Below, piece after piece: positions 16,988 to 26,937 of a DNA stretch of 64,000 nucleotides; the stretch's first letter is position 1; every line of letters begins with the position of its first letter. This stretch comes from Conyzicola lurida (GTDB lineage: Bacteria > Actinomycetota > Actinomycetes > Actinomycetales > Microbacteriaceae). Where the stretch lies: contig NZ_JACHMJ010000001.1 of assembly GCF_014204935.1 (NCBI RefSeq), forward strand, positions 1,674,001 to 1,738,000. The letters run 5' to 3'. Below the pieces are notes generated by a model that searched no databases, was not told the origin of the DNA, and was given only the letters and a program-made list of their open reading frames with translations. A program made the position numbers and the translations under genes.

Positions 16988-17086
16988 TTCGGAAATTCAG
17001 GAAGAGTCGCACACCAACGGCAAACGCCCCCGCGATACATCGCGGGGGCGTTTCACGTTGCGCCGCAGAGTTCCTGAATTTCCGAA
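16988..17086. repeat. Composite palindromic repeat (copy 2) enclosing a terminator hairpin
   Basis: Perfect 16-base inverted repeats TTCGGAAATTCAGGAA (16988-17003) and TTCCTGAATTTCCGAA (17071-17086) flank 67 bases. These contain a perfect 15-base-arm hairpin (17022-17036 / 17039-17053) with A and T edges, usable as a bidirectional terminator for ppgK. The same outer repeats, around a different inner hairpin, occur at 53838-53922, and a right half lies at 44-59. Confidence 0.85.
17022..17053. terminator. Perfect terminator hairpin after ppgK
   Basis: 15-base perfect arms with a two-base loop, starting AAACGCCCCC and ending GGGGGCGTTT. It lies 97 bases after the ppgK stop and is the inner part of the composite repeat. 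The remaining stretch to 17272 is the kdp leader. It contains only a small hairpin (GTGCGCT / AGCGCAC, 17230-17247); no recognisable c-di-AMP (ydaO) riboswitch was seen. Confidence 0.8.
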
Positions 17087-17272
17087 TTCACGCGGGCTCG
17101 GAGCGGGGTGCGCGGGGCTCCGCGTCGGGGGCGCGTTAGGGAACCCCGGCCCGGCGTTAGGAAGTCGTGAGGACGCGTCGGATCGGCGCGCGGCGGGTGT
17201 TGCATCTCTACGTGGCCCCGGCCACCGGTGTGCGCTCGGAAGCGCACCCGTCCCTCGCAACCGGAGGCATTC

Positions 17273-17356
17273 GTGCTCGATATCGCTTTTATCCTCGGCG
17301 TCATAGTGCTGGTCGCTATCGTCGCCCTCGTCGGGTGGGGGGTCGAGAAGCTGTGA
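17273..17356 (+). CDS. 27-aa membrane peptide upstream of kdpF
   Basis: Starts with GTG preceded by GGAGG at a spacing of 5. The peptide begins MLDIAFILG, has one hydrophobic helix (about 4-22) and ends GWGVEKL. Its TGA overlaps the kdpF GTG (GTGA), so the two are translationally coupled. It has the size and shape of KdpF but is a second, distinct single-span peptide. Inference: an accessory subunit or stabiliser of the Kdp ATPase. No function can be assigned from the sequence alone. Confidence 0.75.
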   Translation: MLDIAFILGVIVLVAIVALVGWGVEKL

Positions 17357-17442
17357 TCGTGTTCAGCATTCTCGGCCTCGCCCTGGCCTTCGCCGCCGTC
17401 GGGTACCTCGTGTACGCGCTCGTGAAGCCGGAGCGGTTCTGA
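17353..17442 (+). CDS. kdpF: KdpF small subunit of the K+-transporting ATPase
   Basis: 29-residue single-span peptide, beginning [18 protein letters not shown] and ending LVKPERF. Matches KdpF in length, hydrophobicity and the C-terminal KPERF. KdpF stabilises the KdpABC complex in the membrane. The start GTG overlaps the preceding peptide's stop, and its TGA overlaps the kdpA ATG (TGATG), so translation is coupled through the whole start of the operon. Confidence 0.9.
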   Translation: MIVFSILGLALAFAAVGYLVYALVKPERF

Positions 17443-19118
17443 TGGCGCCCGTCTGGGCGGCCGTCGCCGTCGTCGCCACCGTCATCCTGATCCTCGCCCT
17501 CGCCTACCGCCCGCTCGGCGACTACATGGCGCGGGTCTTCAGCACGTCCCGCGACCTGGCCGTGGAACGCGGCCTGTACCGCCTGATCGGCGTCAACCCG
17601 TCGGCCGAACAGAGCTGGCAGGTCTACCTGCGCAGCGTGCTCGCGTTCAGCGCGGTCGGCATCGTCGCGGTCTACCTCGTGCAGCGGCTGCAGGCGCTCC
17701 TGCCGTTCGCGCTCGGCCTGCCTCCCGTCGAGGAGTCGCTCGCCTTCAACACCGCGATCTCGTTCGTGACCAACACCAACTGGCAGAGCTACTCCCCCGA
17801 GCAGACCATGGGCTACACCGTGCAGCTCGCGAGCCTCACGGTGCAGAACTTCGTCTCGGCCGCGGTCGGGCTCGCCGTCGCCGTCGCCCTCGTGCGCGGA
17901 TTCGCCCGCGCGAAGACCGGCACCCTCGGCAACTTCTGGGTCGATTTGACTCGCGGCGTGACCCGCATCCTCCTACCGCTCTCGGTGATCTCGGCCGTGC
18001 TGTTGGTGGCCACGGGCGTCATCCAGAATCTCGCAGGTTTTCAGGATGTCGCGACGCTGGCGGGCGGCGCGCAACAGCTGCCCGGCGGACTGGTCGCCTC
18101 GCAGGAGGCCATCAAGCTGCTGGGTACCAACGGCGGCGGATTCTTCAACGCGAACTCGGCCCATCCGTTCGAGAACCCGAACGGCCTGAGCAACCTGCTG
18201 CAGCTCGTGCTGATGTTCCTGATCCCGGTGTCGCTCACGCGCACCTTCGGTGTCATGGTGGGCGACAAGCGCCAGGGCTACGGCGTGCTCGCCACGATGG
18301 GCGTCATCGCCGTCGCGAGCATCGCCCTGCTCGTGGCCGCGGAGACGATCGGCGCCGGTTCGGCCCCGACCGCGGCCGGCGGCGCGATGGAGGGCAAGGA
18401 GACCCGCTACGGCCCCGTGCTCTCGGCGATCTTCGGCGCTTTCTCCACGCTCACCTCGACCGGCGCGGTCAACTCCATGCACGACAGCTTCACCGCCCTC
18501 GGCGGCGGCGTCGCGATGGTGAACATGATGGTCGGCGAGGTGGCCCCCGGCGGTGTCGGATCGGGCCTGTACGGAATCCTGGTGATGGCCATCATCGCGG
18601 TGTTCGTCGCCGGTCTGATGGTGGGCCGCACTCCCGAGTACCTGGGCAAGCGCATCGGCCGCCGCGAGATGACCTTCGCCAGCCTGTACATCCTCACCAC
18701 GCCCGCCATCGTGCTCGCCGGGACCGCGCTCAGCTTCGCGATCCCGCCCGTGCGCGAGGACGTGCTCGGCACGAGCATGGCGAACGACGGCCTGCACGGC
18801 TTCTCCGAGGTGCTCTACGCGTTCACCTCCGCGGGCAACAACAACGGCTCGGCGTTCGCCGGGCTCACGGCCAACACCCCGTGGTTCAACACCGCGCTGG
18901 GCGTCGCCATGCTGCTCGGCCGCCTGCTGCCCATCGTCTTCGTGCTCGCCCTCGCCGGCTCGCTCGCGGCGCAGGACAGGGTCCCGGTCACCGCCGGAAC
19001 CCTGCCCACCCACACATCCCTCTTCGTAGGCCTGCTCGTCGGCGTGATCGTCATCGTCTCCGCGCTCACCTACTTCCCCGTCCTCGCGCTGGGTCCCCTC
19101 GCGGAAGGTCTGCTCTAA
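17442..19118 (+). CDS. kdpA: K+-transporting ATPase subunit A
   Basis: 558-residue channel-like subunit that selects and conducts K+ in the KdpFABC pump. The selectivity-filter loops are recognisable: [37 protein letters not shown] and [13 protein letters not shown]. About ten membrane spans. The start overlaps the kdpF stop by one base; kdpB follows after 3 bases. Confidence 0.97.
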   Translation: MAPVWAAVAVVATVILILALAYRPLGDYMARVFSTSRDLAVERGLYRLIGVNPSAEQSWQVYLRSVLAFSAVGIVAVYLVQRLQALLPFALGLPPVEESLAFNTAISFVTNTNWQSYSPEQTMGYTVQLASLTVQNFVSAAVGLAVAVALVRGFARAKTGTLGNFWVDLTRGVTRILLPLSVISAVLLVATGVIQNLAGFQDVATLAGGAQQLPGGLVASQEAIKLLGTNGGGFFNANSAHPFENPNGLSNLLQLVLMFLIPVSLTRTFGVMVGDKRQGYGVLATMGVIAVASIALLVAAETIGAGSAPTAAGGAMEGKETRYGPVLSAIFGAFSTLTSTGAVNSMHDSFTALGGGVAMVNMMVGEVAPGGVGSGLYGILVMAIIAVFVAGLMVGRTPEYLGKRIGRREMTFASLYILTTPAIVLAGTALSFAIPPVREDVLGTSMANDGLHGFSEVLYAFTSAGNNNGSAFAGLTANTPWFNTALGVAMLLGRLLPIVFVLALAGSLAAQDRVPVTAGTLPTHTSLFVGLLVGVIVIVSALTYFPVLALGPLAEGLL

Positions 19119-19121
19119 ACC

Positions 19122-21233
19122 ATGACAACCACCACTCAGTCGCCCGCCGGTCTCGGCGTGCGCCAACTCGTCGACGCGCTCCCCGGGGCGCTGCGCAAAC
19201 TCGACCCGCGCACCATGGTGCGCAACCCGGTCATGTTCATCGTCGAGGTGGGCGCCGTCTTCACGACCCTGCTCGCCCTCGCGCAGACCCTCGGCCTGCC
19301 CGACGACCCCGCGACCGCGTCGAGCACGCTGCTCTTCTCCTGGTCGATCGCCGTCTGGCTCTGGCTCACCGTGCTCTTCGCGACCGTCGCGGAATCGGTG
19401 GCCGAGGGCCGCGGCAAGGCCCAGGCCTCGGCGCTGCGCAAGACCCGCACCGCGACCATGGCCACCCGTATCGTCGGCTACGACGAGACAGCGGATGCCG
19501 CGGCCGCCGCCGCCCGCACGGAACAGGTCGCCTCGGCCGACCTCGTGCTCGGCGACACGGTCGTCGTGACCGCGGGCGAGCTCATCCCGGGCGACGGCGA
19601 CATCGTCTGGGGCATCGCCTCGGTCGACGAGTCCGCCATCACCGGCGAATCCGCTCCCGTCGTGCGCGAGTCGGGCGGCGACCGCAGCGCGGTCACCGGC
19701 GGCACCCGCGTGCTCTCCGACCGGGTCGTGGTGCGCATCACGTCGAAGCCCGGCGAGACGTTCATCGACCGCATGATCGCGCTCGTCGAGGGCGCCAGCC
19801 GCCAGAAGACGCCGAACGAGATCGCGCTGAATATCCTGCTCGCGAGCCTGTCGATCGTGTTCCTGCTCGTCGTCGTGACGATCAACCCGATCGCCGGCTA
19901 CTCGGGCGCGGCCCAGTCGCTGCCCGTGCTCGTCGCGCTGCTCGTCTGCCTGATCCCGACGACGATCGGCGCGCTGCTCAGCGCGATCGGCATCGCCGGC
20001 ATGGACCGGCTCGTGCAGCGCAACGTGCTCGCCATGTCGGGCCGCGCGGTCGAGGCCGCCGGCGACGTGACGACCCTGCTGCTCGACAAGACGGGAACCA
20101 TCACCTACGGCAACCGCCAGGCGAGCGAGTTCGTGCCGCTCGCGGGCGTGGACAGTTTCCGCCTCGTCGCGGCGGCTGCCGCGTCATCCGCCAGCGACCC
20201 GACGCCGGAGGGCACGTCGATCGTGGAGTTGGCGGAGGCGCAGGGCTACGGGCACCGCGACGTGGACGACGCCGTCGTGGTGCCGTTCACCGCGCAGACG
20301 CGCATGAGCGGACTCGACTACCCGGACGGCCGGCAGGTCCGCAAGGGCGCCGGTTCGTCGGCGATCGCCTGGGTCGAGGAGACGACCCCGATCGGCCCGA
20401 GCCAGCGCCGCGAACTCGACGAGCTGATCGCCGACGTCTCACAGGGCGGCGGCACCCCGCTGGTCGTGGCGGAACGCGACGCGGCCGGCGCGGCCCGTGT
20501 CCTCGGCGTCATCCATCTCAAAGACGTCGTCAAGACGGGGCTCAGCAACCGGTTCGCCGAGCTGCGGGCCATGGGAATCCGCACCGTGATGGTCACGGGC
20601 GACAACCCGCTGACCGCGAAGGCGATCGCCGCGGAGGCGGGAGTCGACGACTTCCTCGCCGAGGCGACGCCCGAGGACAAGCTCGCGCTGATCCGGCGCG
20701 AGCAGGCGGGCGGCAACCTCGTCGCGATGACCGGCGACGGCACCAACGACGCCCCCGCTCTCGCGCAGGCCGACGTCGGCGTCGCCATGAACACGGGCAC
20801 CTCCGCCGCGAAGGAGGCCGGGAACATGGTCGACCTCGACTCCGACCCGACCAAGCTCATCGACATCGTGGCGATCGGCAAGCAGCTGCTCATCACCCGC
20901 GGCGCGCTCACCACGTTCTCGATCGCGAACGACGTGGCCAAGTACTTCGCCATCATCCCGGCGATGTTCGCGGCCGCCATCCCCGGCCTCTCCGCGTTGA
21001 ACTTCATGCAGCTCGGGTCGCCGTCGAGCGCGATCCTCTCCGCGGTGATCTTCAACGCGATCGTCATCGTCGCCCTCATCCCGCTCTCGCTGCGGGGTGT
21101 GCGGTACCGCGCGGTCTCCGCATCGTCGCTGCTCGGCCGCAACCTGGCCGTCTACGGCATCGGCGGCCTGATCGCGCCCTTCGTCGGCATCAAGCTCATC
21201 GACCTCGTCGTGAGCCTCCTCCCCGGATTCTAA
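19122..21233 (+). CDS. kdpB: K+-transporting ATPase subunit B (P-type ATPase)
   Basis: 703-residue catalytic subunit that hydrolyses ATP to drive uptake by KdpA. Visible are the TGES actuator loop near residue 173, the phosphorylated Asp in DKTGT near 321, the [12 protein letters not shown] segment and the hinge [13 protein letters not shown]. Full length. It follows kdpA by 3 bases and precedes kdpC by 11. Confidence 0.97.
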   Translation: MTTTTQSPAGLGVRQLVDALPGALRKLDPRTMVRNPVMFIVEVGAVFTTLLALAQTLGLPDDPATASSTLLFSWSIAVWLWLTVLFATVAESVAEGRGKAQASALRKTRTATMATRIVGYDETADAAAAAARTEQVASADLVLGDTVVVTAGELIPGDGDIVWGIASVDESAITGESAPVVRESGGDRSAVTGGTRVLSDRVVVRITSKPGETFIDRMIALVEGASRQKTPNEIALNILLASLSIVFLLVVVTINPIAGYSGAAQSLPVLVALLVCLIPTTIGALLSAIGIAGMDRLVQRNVLAMSGRAVEAAGDVTTLLLDKTGTITYGNRQASEFVPLAGVDSFRLVAAAAASSASDPTPEGTSIVELAEAQGYGHRDVDDAVVVPFTAQTRMSGLDYPDGRQVRKGAGSSAIAWVEETTPIGPSQRRELDELIADVSQGGGTPLVVAERDAAGAARVLGVIHLKDVVKTGLSNRFAELRAMGIRTVMVTGDNPLTAKAIAAEAGVDDFLAEATPEDKLALIRREQAGGNLVAMTGDGTNDAPALAQADVGVAMNTGTSAAKEAGNMVDLDSDPTKLIDIVAIGKQLLITRGALTTFSIANDVAKYFAIIPAMFAAAIPGLSALNFMQLGSPSSAILSAVIFNAIVIVALIPLSLRGVRYRAVSASSLLGRNLAVYGIGGLIAPFVGIKLIDLVVSLLPGF

Positions 21234-21244
21234 GGAAACGAACA

Positions 21245-21853
21245 ATGTCTACTCAACGCGGAACCTTCCGCCAATACTGGGTCGCCGTACGCATCCTCGC
21301 GGTGTTCACCCTCGTGCTCGGCGTGCTCTACCCGATCGTCGTCACCGGCGTCGCGCAGGTCGCGTTCGCCGGCCCGGCCAACGGATCGCTCGTGACCGTC
21401 GACGGCGCGACCGTCGGGTCGGGCCTCCTCGGCCAGTCGTTCGCGGATGCCGACGGTGCCCCGCTGCCGCAGTGGTTCCAGTCGCGGCCGTCGGCCGCCG
21501 ACTACAACGGGCAGGGTTCCTCGGGCAGCAACCTCGGCCCCGAGAGCGCCGACCTGGTCGCCGCCATCGAGGAACGGCGTGCGGCGGTCGCCGCACTCGA
21601 GGACGTCGATCCGGCGTCCGTGCCGGCGGACGCGCTGACCGCGTCGGGGTCAGGGCTGGACCCGGCGATCAGCCCCGAGTACGCGCGGCTGCAGGTGCCG
21701 CGGGTCGCCGCGGAGCGCGGGCTGGACGAGTCGGACGTCGCCGACCTGGTCGAGTCTAAGATTCAGGGTGGGGACCTCGGCTACCTGAGCGAACCCACCG
21801 TGAACGTGCTCGAACTGAACGTGGCCCTCGCAGACCTGGACGCAAATGACTGA
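21245..21853 (+). CDS. kdpC: K+-transporting ATPase subunit C
   Basis: 202 residues: one N-terminal membrane span (about 14-36), then an extracytoplasmic domain with GQSFADADGAPLPQWFQSRP, a YN and SSGSNLGPES, and a C-terminal PEYARLQVPRVA segment, all characteristic of KdpC. KdpC joins KdpA and KdpB and raises nucleotide affinity. AAGGAAACGAACA precedes the ATG as a ribosome binding site. Confidence 0.96.
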   Translation: MSTQRGTFRQYWVAVRILAVFTLVLGVLYPIVVTGVAQVAFAGPANGSLVTVDGATVGSGLLGQSFADADGAPLPQWFQSRPSAADYNGQGSSGSNLGPESADLVAAIEERRAAVAALEDVDPASVPADALTASGSGLDPAISPEYARLQVPRVAAERGLDESDVADLVESKIQGGDLGYLSEPTVNVLELNVALADLDAND

Positions 21854-21871
21854 TCGAACGGCGCTCGTCGG

Positions 21872-24370
21872 ATGAGCCGCGGCCGTCTGCTCGTGCTGCT
21901 CGGCGCCGCACCCGGCGTGGGCAAGACCTACGCGATGCTCGAGGAGGGGCGCCGGCTCGAGGCCGCCGGCAGAGACGTGGTCGTCGCGGTCGTGGAAACC
22001 CACGGCCGCGCGGCCACGGCCGCGCTCGTGGACGGCCTCGAGGTCGTGCCGCGGCGCGCGGTCGACCACCGCGGCGTCGTCCTCGACGAGATGGACCTCG
22101 ACGCCGTGCTCGCCCGCTCACCCGAGTGGGCGCTGGTCGACGAGCTGGCGCACACCAACGCGCCGGGATCGCGGCACGCCAAGCGCTGGAACGACGTGGA
22201 AGACCTGCTCGCGGCCGGCATCAACGTGATGTCGACCGTCAACGTGCAGCACATCGAGAGCCTCAACGACGTCGTGCAGAAGATCACCGGCGTCGCGCAG
22301 CGCGAGTCGATCCCCGACGCCGTGCTGCGCGGCGCCGACAAGGTCGAGCTGGTCGACCTCGCACCGCAGTCGCTGCGCGACCGTCTCGGCGAGGGGCTGG
22401 TCTACCCCGCGGCGCGCGTGGATGCCGCGCTCTCGAACTACTTCCGCCTCGGCAACCTGACCGCGTTGCGCGAGCTCGCGCTGCTCTGGCTGGCCGACGA
22501 GGTCGATAGCGCGCTGCAGAAGTACCGCGCCGAGCAGGGCATCGACGACAAGTGGGAGGCGCGCGAGCGCGTCGTCGTCGCCCTGACCGGCGGCGCCGAG
22601 GGCGAGACACTGTTGCGCCGCGGTGCGCGCATCGCGGCCCGGTCGGCCGGCGGCCAGCTGCTCGCCGTCCACGTCACCACGACCGACGGGCTCGCCGAGA
22701 TCAACCCCGGCATCCTCACAGCGCAGCGCGCCCTCGTCGAGACGCTCGGCGGCAGCTACCACCAGGTGGTGGGCGAGCAGATCCCGCGCGCCCTCGTCGA
22801 CTTCGCGCGCAGCGTCAACGCCACCCAGCTCGTCATCGGTGTGAGCCGGCGCGGCTGGCTGAGCGCGCTGCTCACCGGTTCGGGCAACGGCGCGTCCGTC
22901 ATCCGTGAAGCCGGCGACATCGACGTACACATCGTCTCGCACGCCTCGGCAGGCCGCCGGGCTCTGCCGCGTATCGGCGGGGCGCTCTCCCCCACCCGCC
23001 GCCTCGCCGGCCTGGGCCTCGCCCTCGTCGGCCTGCCGCTCATCACCTGGCTGCTCAGCATGGTGCGCAGCGCCGAGTCGATCACGACCGACGTGCTCGC
23101 CTTCCAGCTCTTCGTCGTCGTCGTCGCGCTCGTCGGCGGCATCTGGCCGGCCCTGCTGTCGGCGCTGCTCGCCGGGTTCCTCCTCGACTTCTTCTTCGTC
23201 TCGCCGCTGTACACCGTCACCGTGGGCGACCCGCTGCACCTCGTCGCCCTGCTCGTGTTCGTCATCGTCGCCGTGCTGGTGAGCATCGTCGTCGACCAGG
23301 CCGCTCGGCGGTCGCGCGCGGCCGCGCGGGCGATCGCCGAGTCCGAGACGCTCGCCACGGTCGCGGGCAGCGTGCTGCGCGGACAGGACGCGCTCGACGC
23401 CCTCATCGGGCGAATGCGCGAGGCGTTCGGCATGACCAGCGTCATCGTCTACGACCGGGACGTGCCGCTCTACACCGCGACCGACGCGAGCCTCGCCTCC
23501 GACGAGGACGTGGAGACCACCCTCCCGCTCGGCGCCGACGCCACGCTCTACCTGCGCGGCCCCGACCTGCCCGCCGCCGACCGGCGCATCCTCGAGGCCT
23601 TCCTCTCCCAGATCGAGGCGGCGCTGGCCCAGCGCTCCCTCGTGTCGGAGGCCGAGGGCATGCGCCCCATCGCCGAGGCCGACCGGCTGCGCACCGCGTT
23701 GTTGGCCGCCGTCGGGCACGACCTGCGCCGGCCGCTCGCCGCCGCTACCGCCGCCGTCACGAGTCTGCGCTCGACCGAGGTGACCCTGTCGGGAGCGGAC
23801 CGCGCCGACCTGCTCGAGACCGCCGAGGAAAGCCTCGACAACCTCGCGTCGCTCGTCACCAAGCTGCTCGACGCGTCACGGCTGCAGGCCGGGGTGCTCG
23901 GCGTCTCCCTCGAGCCCGTGGTGCTCGACGAGATCGTGCTGCTCGCGCTCGACGAGCTCGGCCTCGCGCCCGGCGACGTGCAGTTGGTGCTCTCCGCCGA
24001 CATCCGCCCGGTTTCTGCCGACCCGGTCCTGCTGCAGAGGGTGGTGGTCAACCTGCTCGCCAACGCCCTGCGGTTCTCGCCCGACGGCACGGCCCCGGTC
24101 ATCTCGACGAGCGAGTTCGGGGACCGGGTCGAGCTACGCGTCATCGACGACGGTCCCGGCATCCCGGCCGAGCGCCGCGATGACGTGTTCGTGCCGTTCC
24201 AGCGGCTCGGCGACACCGACAACACGACGGGCGTGGGCCTCGGCCTGGCGCTCTCGAAGGGCTTCGTCGAGGCCATGGGCGGTACGCTCGAACCCGAAGA
24301 CACCCCGGGCGGTGGCCTCACCATGGTCGTCGCCCTCCCTCCCGCCAACAGCACATCGGATGCCGCGTGA
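21872..24370 (+). CDS. kdpD: Osmosensitive K+ channel sensor histidine kinase KdpD
   Basis: 832 residues. The N-terminal KdpD domain has the Walker A motif GAAPGVGKTYA (about 11-21) and DELAHTNAPGSRH. A Usp-like domain (about 230-355), a DUF4118 four-helix membrane block (about 370-475) and a GAF-like segment follow. The kinase core has VGHDLRRPLAA with the phosphorylated His near 615, then NLLANALRFSP, DDGPGIP and GVGLGLAL. It senses low K+ or ionic stress and phosphorylates KdpE. The stop overlaps the kdpE start. Confidence 0.96.
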   Translation: MSRGRLLVLLGAAPGVGKTYAMLEEGRRLEAAGRDVVVAVVETHGRAATAALVDGLEVVPRRAVDHRGVVLDEMDLDAVLARSPEWALVDELAHTNAPGSRHAKRWNDVEDLLAAGINVMSTVNVQHIESLNDVVQKITGVAQRESIPDAVLRGADKVELVDLAPQSLRDRLGEGLVYPAARVDAALSNYFRLGNLTALRELALLWLADEVDSALQKYRAEQGIDDKWEARERVVVALTGGAEGETLLRRGARIAARSAGGQLLAVHVTTTDGLAEINPGILTAQRALVETLGGSYHQVVGEQIPRALVDFARSVNATQLVIGVSRRGWLSALLTGSGNGASVIREAGDIDVHIVSHASAGRRALPRIGGALSPTRRLAGLGLALVGLPLITWLLSMVRSAESITTDVLAFQLFVVVVALVGGIWPALLSALLAGFLLDFFFVSPLYTVTVGDPLHLVALLVFVIVAVLVSIVVDQAARRSRAAARAIAESETLATVAGSVLRGQDALDALIGRMREAFGMTSVIVYDRDVPLYTATDASLASDEDVETTLPLGADATLYLRGPDLPAADRRILEAFLSQIEAALAQRSLVSEAEGMRPIAEADRLRTALLAAVGHDLRRPLAAATAAVTSLRSTEVTLSGADRADLLETAEESLDNLASLVTKLLDASRLQAGVLGVSLEPVVLDEIVLLALDELGLAPGDVQLVLSADIRPVSADPVLLQRVVVNLLANALRFSPDGTAPVISTSEFGDRVELRVIDDGPGIPAERRDDVFVPFQRLGDTDNTTGVGLGLALSKGFVEAMGGTLEPEDTPGGGLTMVVALPPANSTSDAA

Positions 24371-25050
24371 AAATCCTCATCGCCGACGACGACCCGCAGA
24401 TCCTGAGGGCGCTGCGCATCACCCTGTCGGCCCGCGGCTACGACGTCATCACGGCGTCCGACGGGCGCGAGGCGCTGCGCCAGGCCGCCGACGGGCACCC
24501 CGACATCATCGTGCTCGACCTCGGTATGCCCGGGCTCACCGGCATCGAAGTGATCGAGGGGGTGCGGGGCTGGTCGGCTGTGCCGATCCTCGTCGTCTCC
24601 GGGCGCAGCGACTCGCTCGACAAGGTCGAGGCGCTCGACGCGGGCGCGGACGACTACGTCACCAAGCCGTTCGCCGCCGACGAGCTGCTCGCCCGCATCC
24701 GCGCCCTCGGCCGCCGCACGCCCGCCGCGACCGACGAACCGGTCGTGACCTTCGGCGACGTCACCGTCGACCTCGTCGCGCACGTCGTCACCCGCGCCGG
24801 CGCCCCGGTGCGCCTCACGCCGACCGAGTGGCGGCTGCTCGAGGTGCTCGTGCGCAACCCCGGGCGGCTCGTCACGCGGGAGACGCTGCTCACCGAGGTG
24901 TGGGGGCCGCAGTACACGACCGACACCGGCTACCTGCGGCTGTACCTCGCCCAGTTGCGCAAGAAGCTCGAGGCCGAACCGTCGAAGCCGCAGCACCTGC
25001 TCACCGAGACGGGGATGGGCTACCGGTTTGTGCCGGGCGCGGCGGCCTGA
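24367..25050 (+). CDS. kdpE: KdpE response regulator
   Basis: 227 residues: receiver domain with acidic pocket near DDDP (8-10), phosphorylated Asp in IVLDLGMPG near 51 and Lys in VTKPFAADE near 100, then an OmpR/PhoB winged helix (about 128-225) ending TETGMGYRFVPG. GTG start overlapping the kdpD stop by 4 bases (GTGA). Activates kdp transcription when phosphorylated by KdpD. Confidence 0.96.
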   Translation: MKILIADDDPQILRALRITLSARGYDVITASDGREALRQAADGHPDIIVLDLGMPGLTGIEVIEGVRGWSAVPILVVSGRSDSLDKVEALDAGADDYVTKPFAADELLARIRALGRRTPAATDEPVVTFGDVTVDLVAHVVTRAGAPVRLTPTEWRLLEVLVRNPGRLVTRETLLTEVWGPQYTTDTGYLRLYLAQLRKKLEAEPSKPQHLLTETGMGYRFVPGAAA

Positions 25051-25065
25051 GCGCGCGGCAGCAAC

Positions 25066-25425
25066 TCAGAGCAAGGCCACCCAGTCGCGCACCACGTGCT
25101 GCAGTGCGAAGCGTTTGTCCGCGACATCCTCGGCACTGGTGAAACGCAGTTCGCGTCGGTCGGCCCACGTGCCGCGCATGAGGCCGGTCGGGTCGTCGAC
25201 GAGCCCGTTCGGGAAGACCAGGATCAGCCGCAGGAACTCGGTGGGCCGCAGCTCGAACGCGCCGAGGTCGTCGGGGCCGACGTGGAAGCTCGGCGACTTC
25301 CACTTGATGCGTTCGGTGACCAGCGGGTGCGCGGCGAGGATGTACTCGCGGACCGTCTGCACCTCCGCCGAGAAGGGGTGATCGAGTTCTGCCATGTACG
25401 CGTCGACCGCGGCTGCGCCATCCAT
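25066..25425 (-). CDS. DUF1801 (YdhG-like) protein
   Basis: 119-residue cytosolic protein with the family pattern: an N-terminal helix, ILAAHPLVTERIKWKSPSFHV, then a beta-rich middle and a C-terminal helix. Family structure is a small alpha/beta fold; function is unknown. Convergent with kdpE (15-base gap). TAGTTT at 25432-25437 is 6 bases before the ATG and there is no ribosome binding site. Confidence 0.85.
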   Translation of the reverse strand: MDGAAAVDAYMAELDHPFSAEVQTVREYILAAHPLVTERIKWKSPSFHVGPDDLGAFELRPTEFLRLILVFPNGLVDDPTGLMRGTWADRRELRFTSAEDVADKRFALQHVVRDWVALL

Positions 25426-25476
25426 TCACTCAAACTACTGGTTCACACGGATGCCGTGGGCGGTTAGTTTGGGGCA

Positions 25477-25869
25477 ATGGCTACCGAATCGCTCCACCTC
25501 AGCACCGTCATCGCCCGCTCCCCCGAGGCCGTGTACGAGTTCGCGGCCGATCCGGAGAATCTGCCGGAGTGGGCGAGCGGGATCGGCGACAGCATCGAGC
25601 ACGTGGACGGCGAGTGGGTCGCCCAGGCGGCCGAGGTGACGCTGACGATCGCCTTCGCCCCCGCGAACAACTTCGGCGTGCTCGACCACGAAGTCGTGAT
25701 GAACGGCGAGCGGTTCTACAACCCGATGCGGGTGATCGAACACCCCGAGGGCAGCGAGGTCATCTTCACGCTGCGGCGGTTCGCCGACGAGAGCGACGAC
25801 GAGTTCGAGACGGATGCCGCGACCATCGTCACCGACCTGGCGACGTTGAAGCGGCTGCTCGAGGCCTAG
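25477..25869 (+). CDS. SRPBCC (START/Bet v1-like) protein
   Basis: 130 residues with a typical SRPBCC opening (HLSTVIARSPEAVYEFAADPENLPEWASGI), a central beta sheet and a C-terminal helix (ATIVTDLATLKRLLEA). Members bind hydrophobic ligands; the ligand here is unknown. Divergent from the DUF1801 gene across 51 bases. TAGTTT at 25465-25470 is 6 bases before the ATG, suggesting a leaderless transcript. Confidence 0.85.
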   Translation: MATESLHLSTVIARSPEAVYEFAADPENLPEWASGIGDSIEHVDGEWVAQAAEVTLTIAFAPANNFGVLDHEVVMNGERFYNPMRVIEHPEGSEVIFTLRRFADESDDEFETDAATIVTDLATLKRLLEA

Positions 25870-25981
25870 TCCGCCGGGGCGATCCGCGTGTTGCGGAGGT
25901 GCTCGTAGACCACGGAGGTGCGCACGTCGGGAGGACGTCTGCCTACCATGATGCCTCAGCCCCGTACGAAGAGGAACCACA

Positions 25982-26446
25982 GTGAGCGTCCCCGCCTTTA
26001 CCCCGACCGAGATCCAGACCGCCGACTCCACCCGGGCCTCCCGGTTGAAGTGGGTGGTCGTCGTCGACCGGGATACCCCGCCCGGACGAATGGTCAACGC
26101 CGTCGCCTGCATTTCCGCGACGACGGGCGCGGCGGTCGAGGGCATCATCGCGCGGGGCGGGGTCGACGCGTCCGGCTACGAACACCCGGGCCTGCCGTGG
26201 GCCGGATGCACCGTACTCGCGACCAGCGCCGAGAAGCTGGCGAACGTCCGCAACCGGGCGGCGCTCGCCGAAGAGCTGCTCGTGGTCGACATGCCGCTCA
26301 GCGCCCAGACCAACCGTGTCTACGATGCCTACCTCGCCGAACTTGCCACCACCCACCCCGCCGACCTCGCCGTGAGCGCGGTGAGCATCGTCGGCGACCG
26401 GGAGGCCGTCGACGCGATCGTTAAGCGGCTGTCGCTGCTCACCTGA
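25982..26446 (+). CDS. DUF2000 family protein
   Basis: 154 residues. The central stretch KWVVVVDRDTPPGRMVNAVACIS and the C-terminal half with LLVVDMPLSAQTNRVYDAY fit DUF2000, a peptidyl-tRNA hydrolase II-like fold of unknown function. GTG start with AGAGGA 7 bases upstream. Upstream in-frame starts are absent. Lies in a run of small accessory genes before rnpB. Confidence 0.8.
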   Translation: MSVPAFTPTEIQTADSTRASRLKWVVVVDRDTPPGRMVNAVACISATTGAAVEGIIARGGVDASGYEHPGLPWAGCTVLATSAEKLANVRNRAALAEELLVVDMPLSAQTNRVYDAYLAELATTHPADLAVSAVSIVGDREAVDAIVKRLSLLT

Positions 26447-26464
26447 GCCTGCGACCATGGAGAC

Positions 26465-26935
26465 ATGACCGTCCGACTCGCTCCCATGCCCGCCGACCGG
26501 CTCGCCGACTGGATCGAGCAGGGGCACGTGCACTACATCGAGTCCCGGATGCGCTCGGGCGAGAGCCGCGAGGTGGCGACCGAGAAGGCGCTGCGGTCCC
26601 GCGCCGAGAACTTCCCCGACGGGAAACCGCTCGTCACCCACAGGGTGTTCGACGTCGTCGCCGACGACGAGACCGTGGGATGCCTGTGGCTGGGTCCGCT
26701 GCCCGTCGGCAGCACCGACTGGTGGGTCTTCGACATCGAGATCGACGAGGCGCACCGTCGGAAAGGGTACGCGCGCCGCGCCCTCGAACTGGGCGAATCG
26801 GCCGTGCGCGAGCTGGGTGCCACGACTCTCGGCCTCAACGTGTTCGGCTACAACACCGGGGCGAAAGAGCTCTACGATTCGCTCGGCTTCGAGGTCACCG
26901 CGACGCAGATGAAGAAGTCGTTCCGAGAAGAGTGA
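26465..26935 (+). CDS. GNAT family N-acetyltransferase
   Basis: 156 residues with GNAT motif A readable as DEAHRRKGYARRALEL (acetyl-CoA pyrophosphate loop R-R-K-G-Y-A near 102), then a beta-bulge NVFGYNTGAKELYDSLGF. Substrate unknown. The stop codon abuts the 3' end of the convergent RNase P RNA gene. Confidence 0.9.
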   Translation: MTVRLAPMPADRLADWIEQGHVHYIESRMRSGESREVATEKALRSRAENFPDGKPLVTHRVFDVVADDETVGCLWLGPLPVGSTDWWVFDIEIDEAHRRKGYARRALELGESAVRELGATTLGLNVFGYNTGAKELYDSLGFEVTATQMKKSFREE

Positions 26936-26937
26936 AT

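Noticed and set aside
17087-17272. Possible c-di-AMP (ydaO-type) riboswitch in the kdp leader
   Set aside because: None of the conserved core sequences was found; only a 7-bp hairpin is present.
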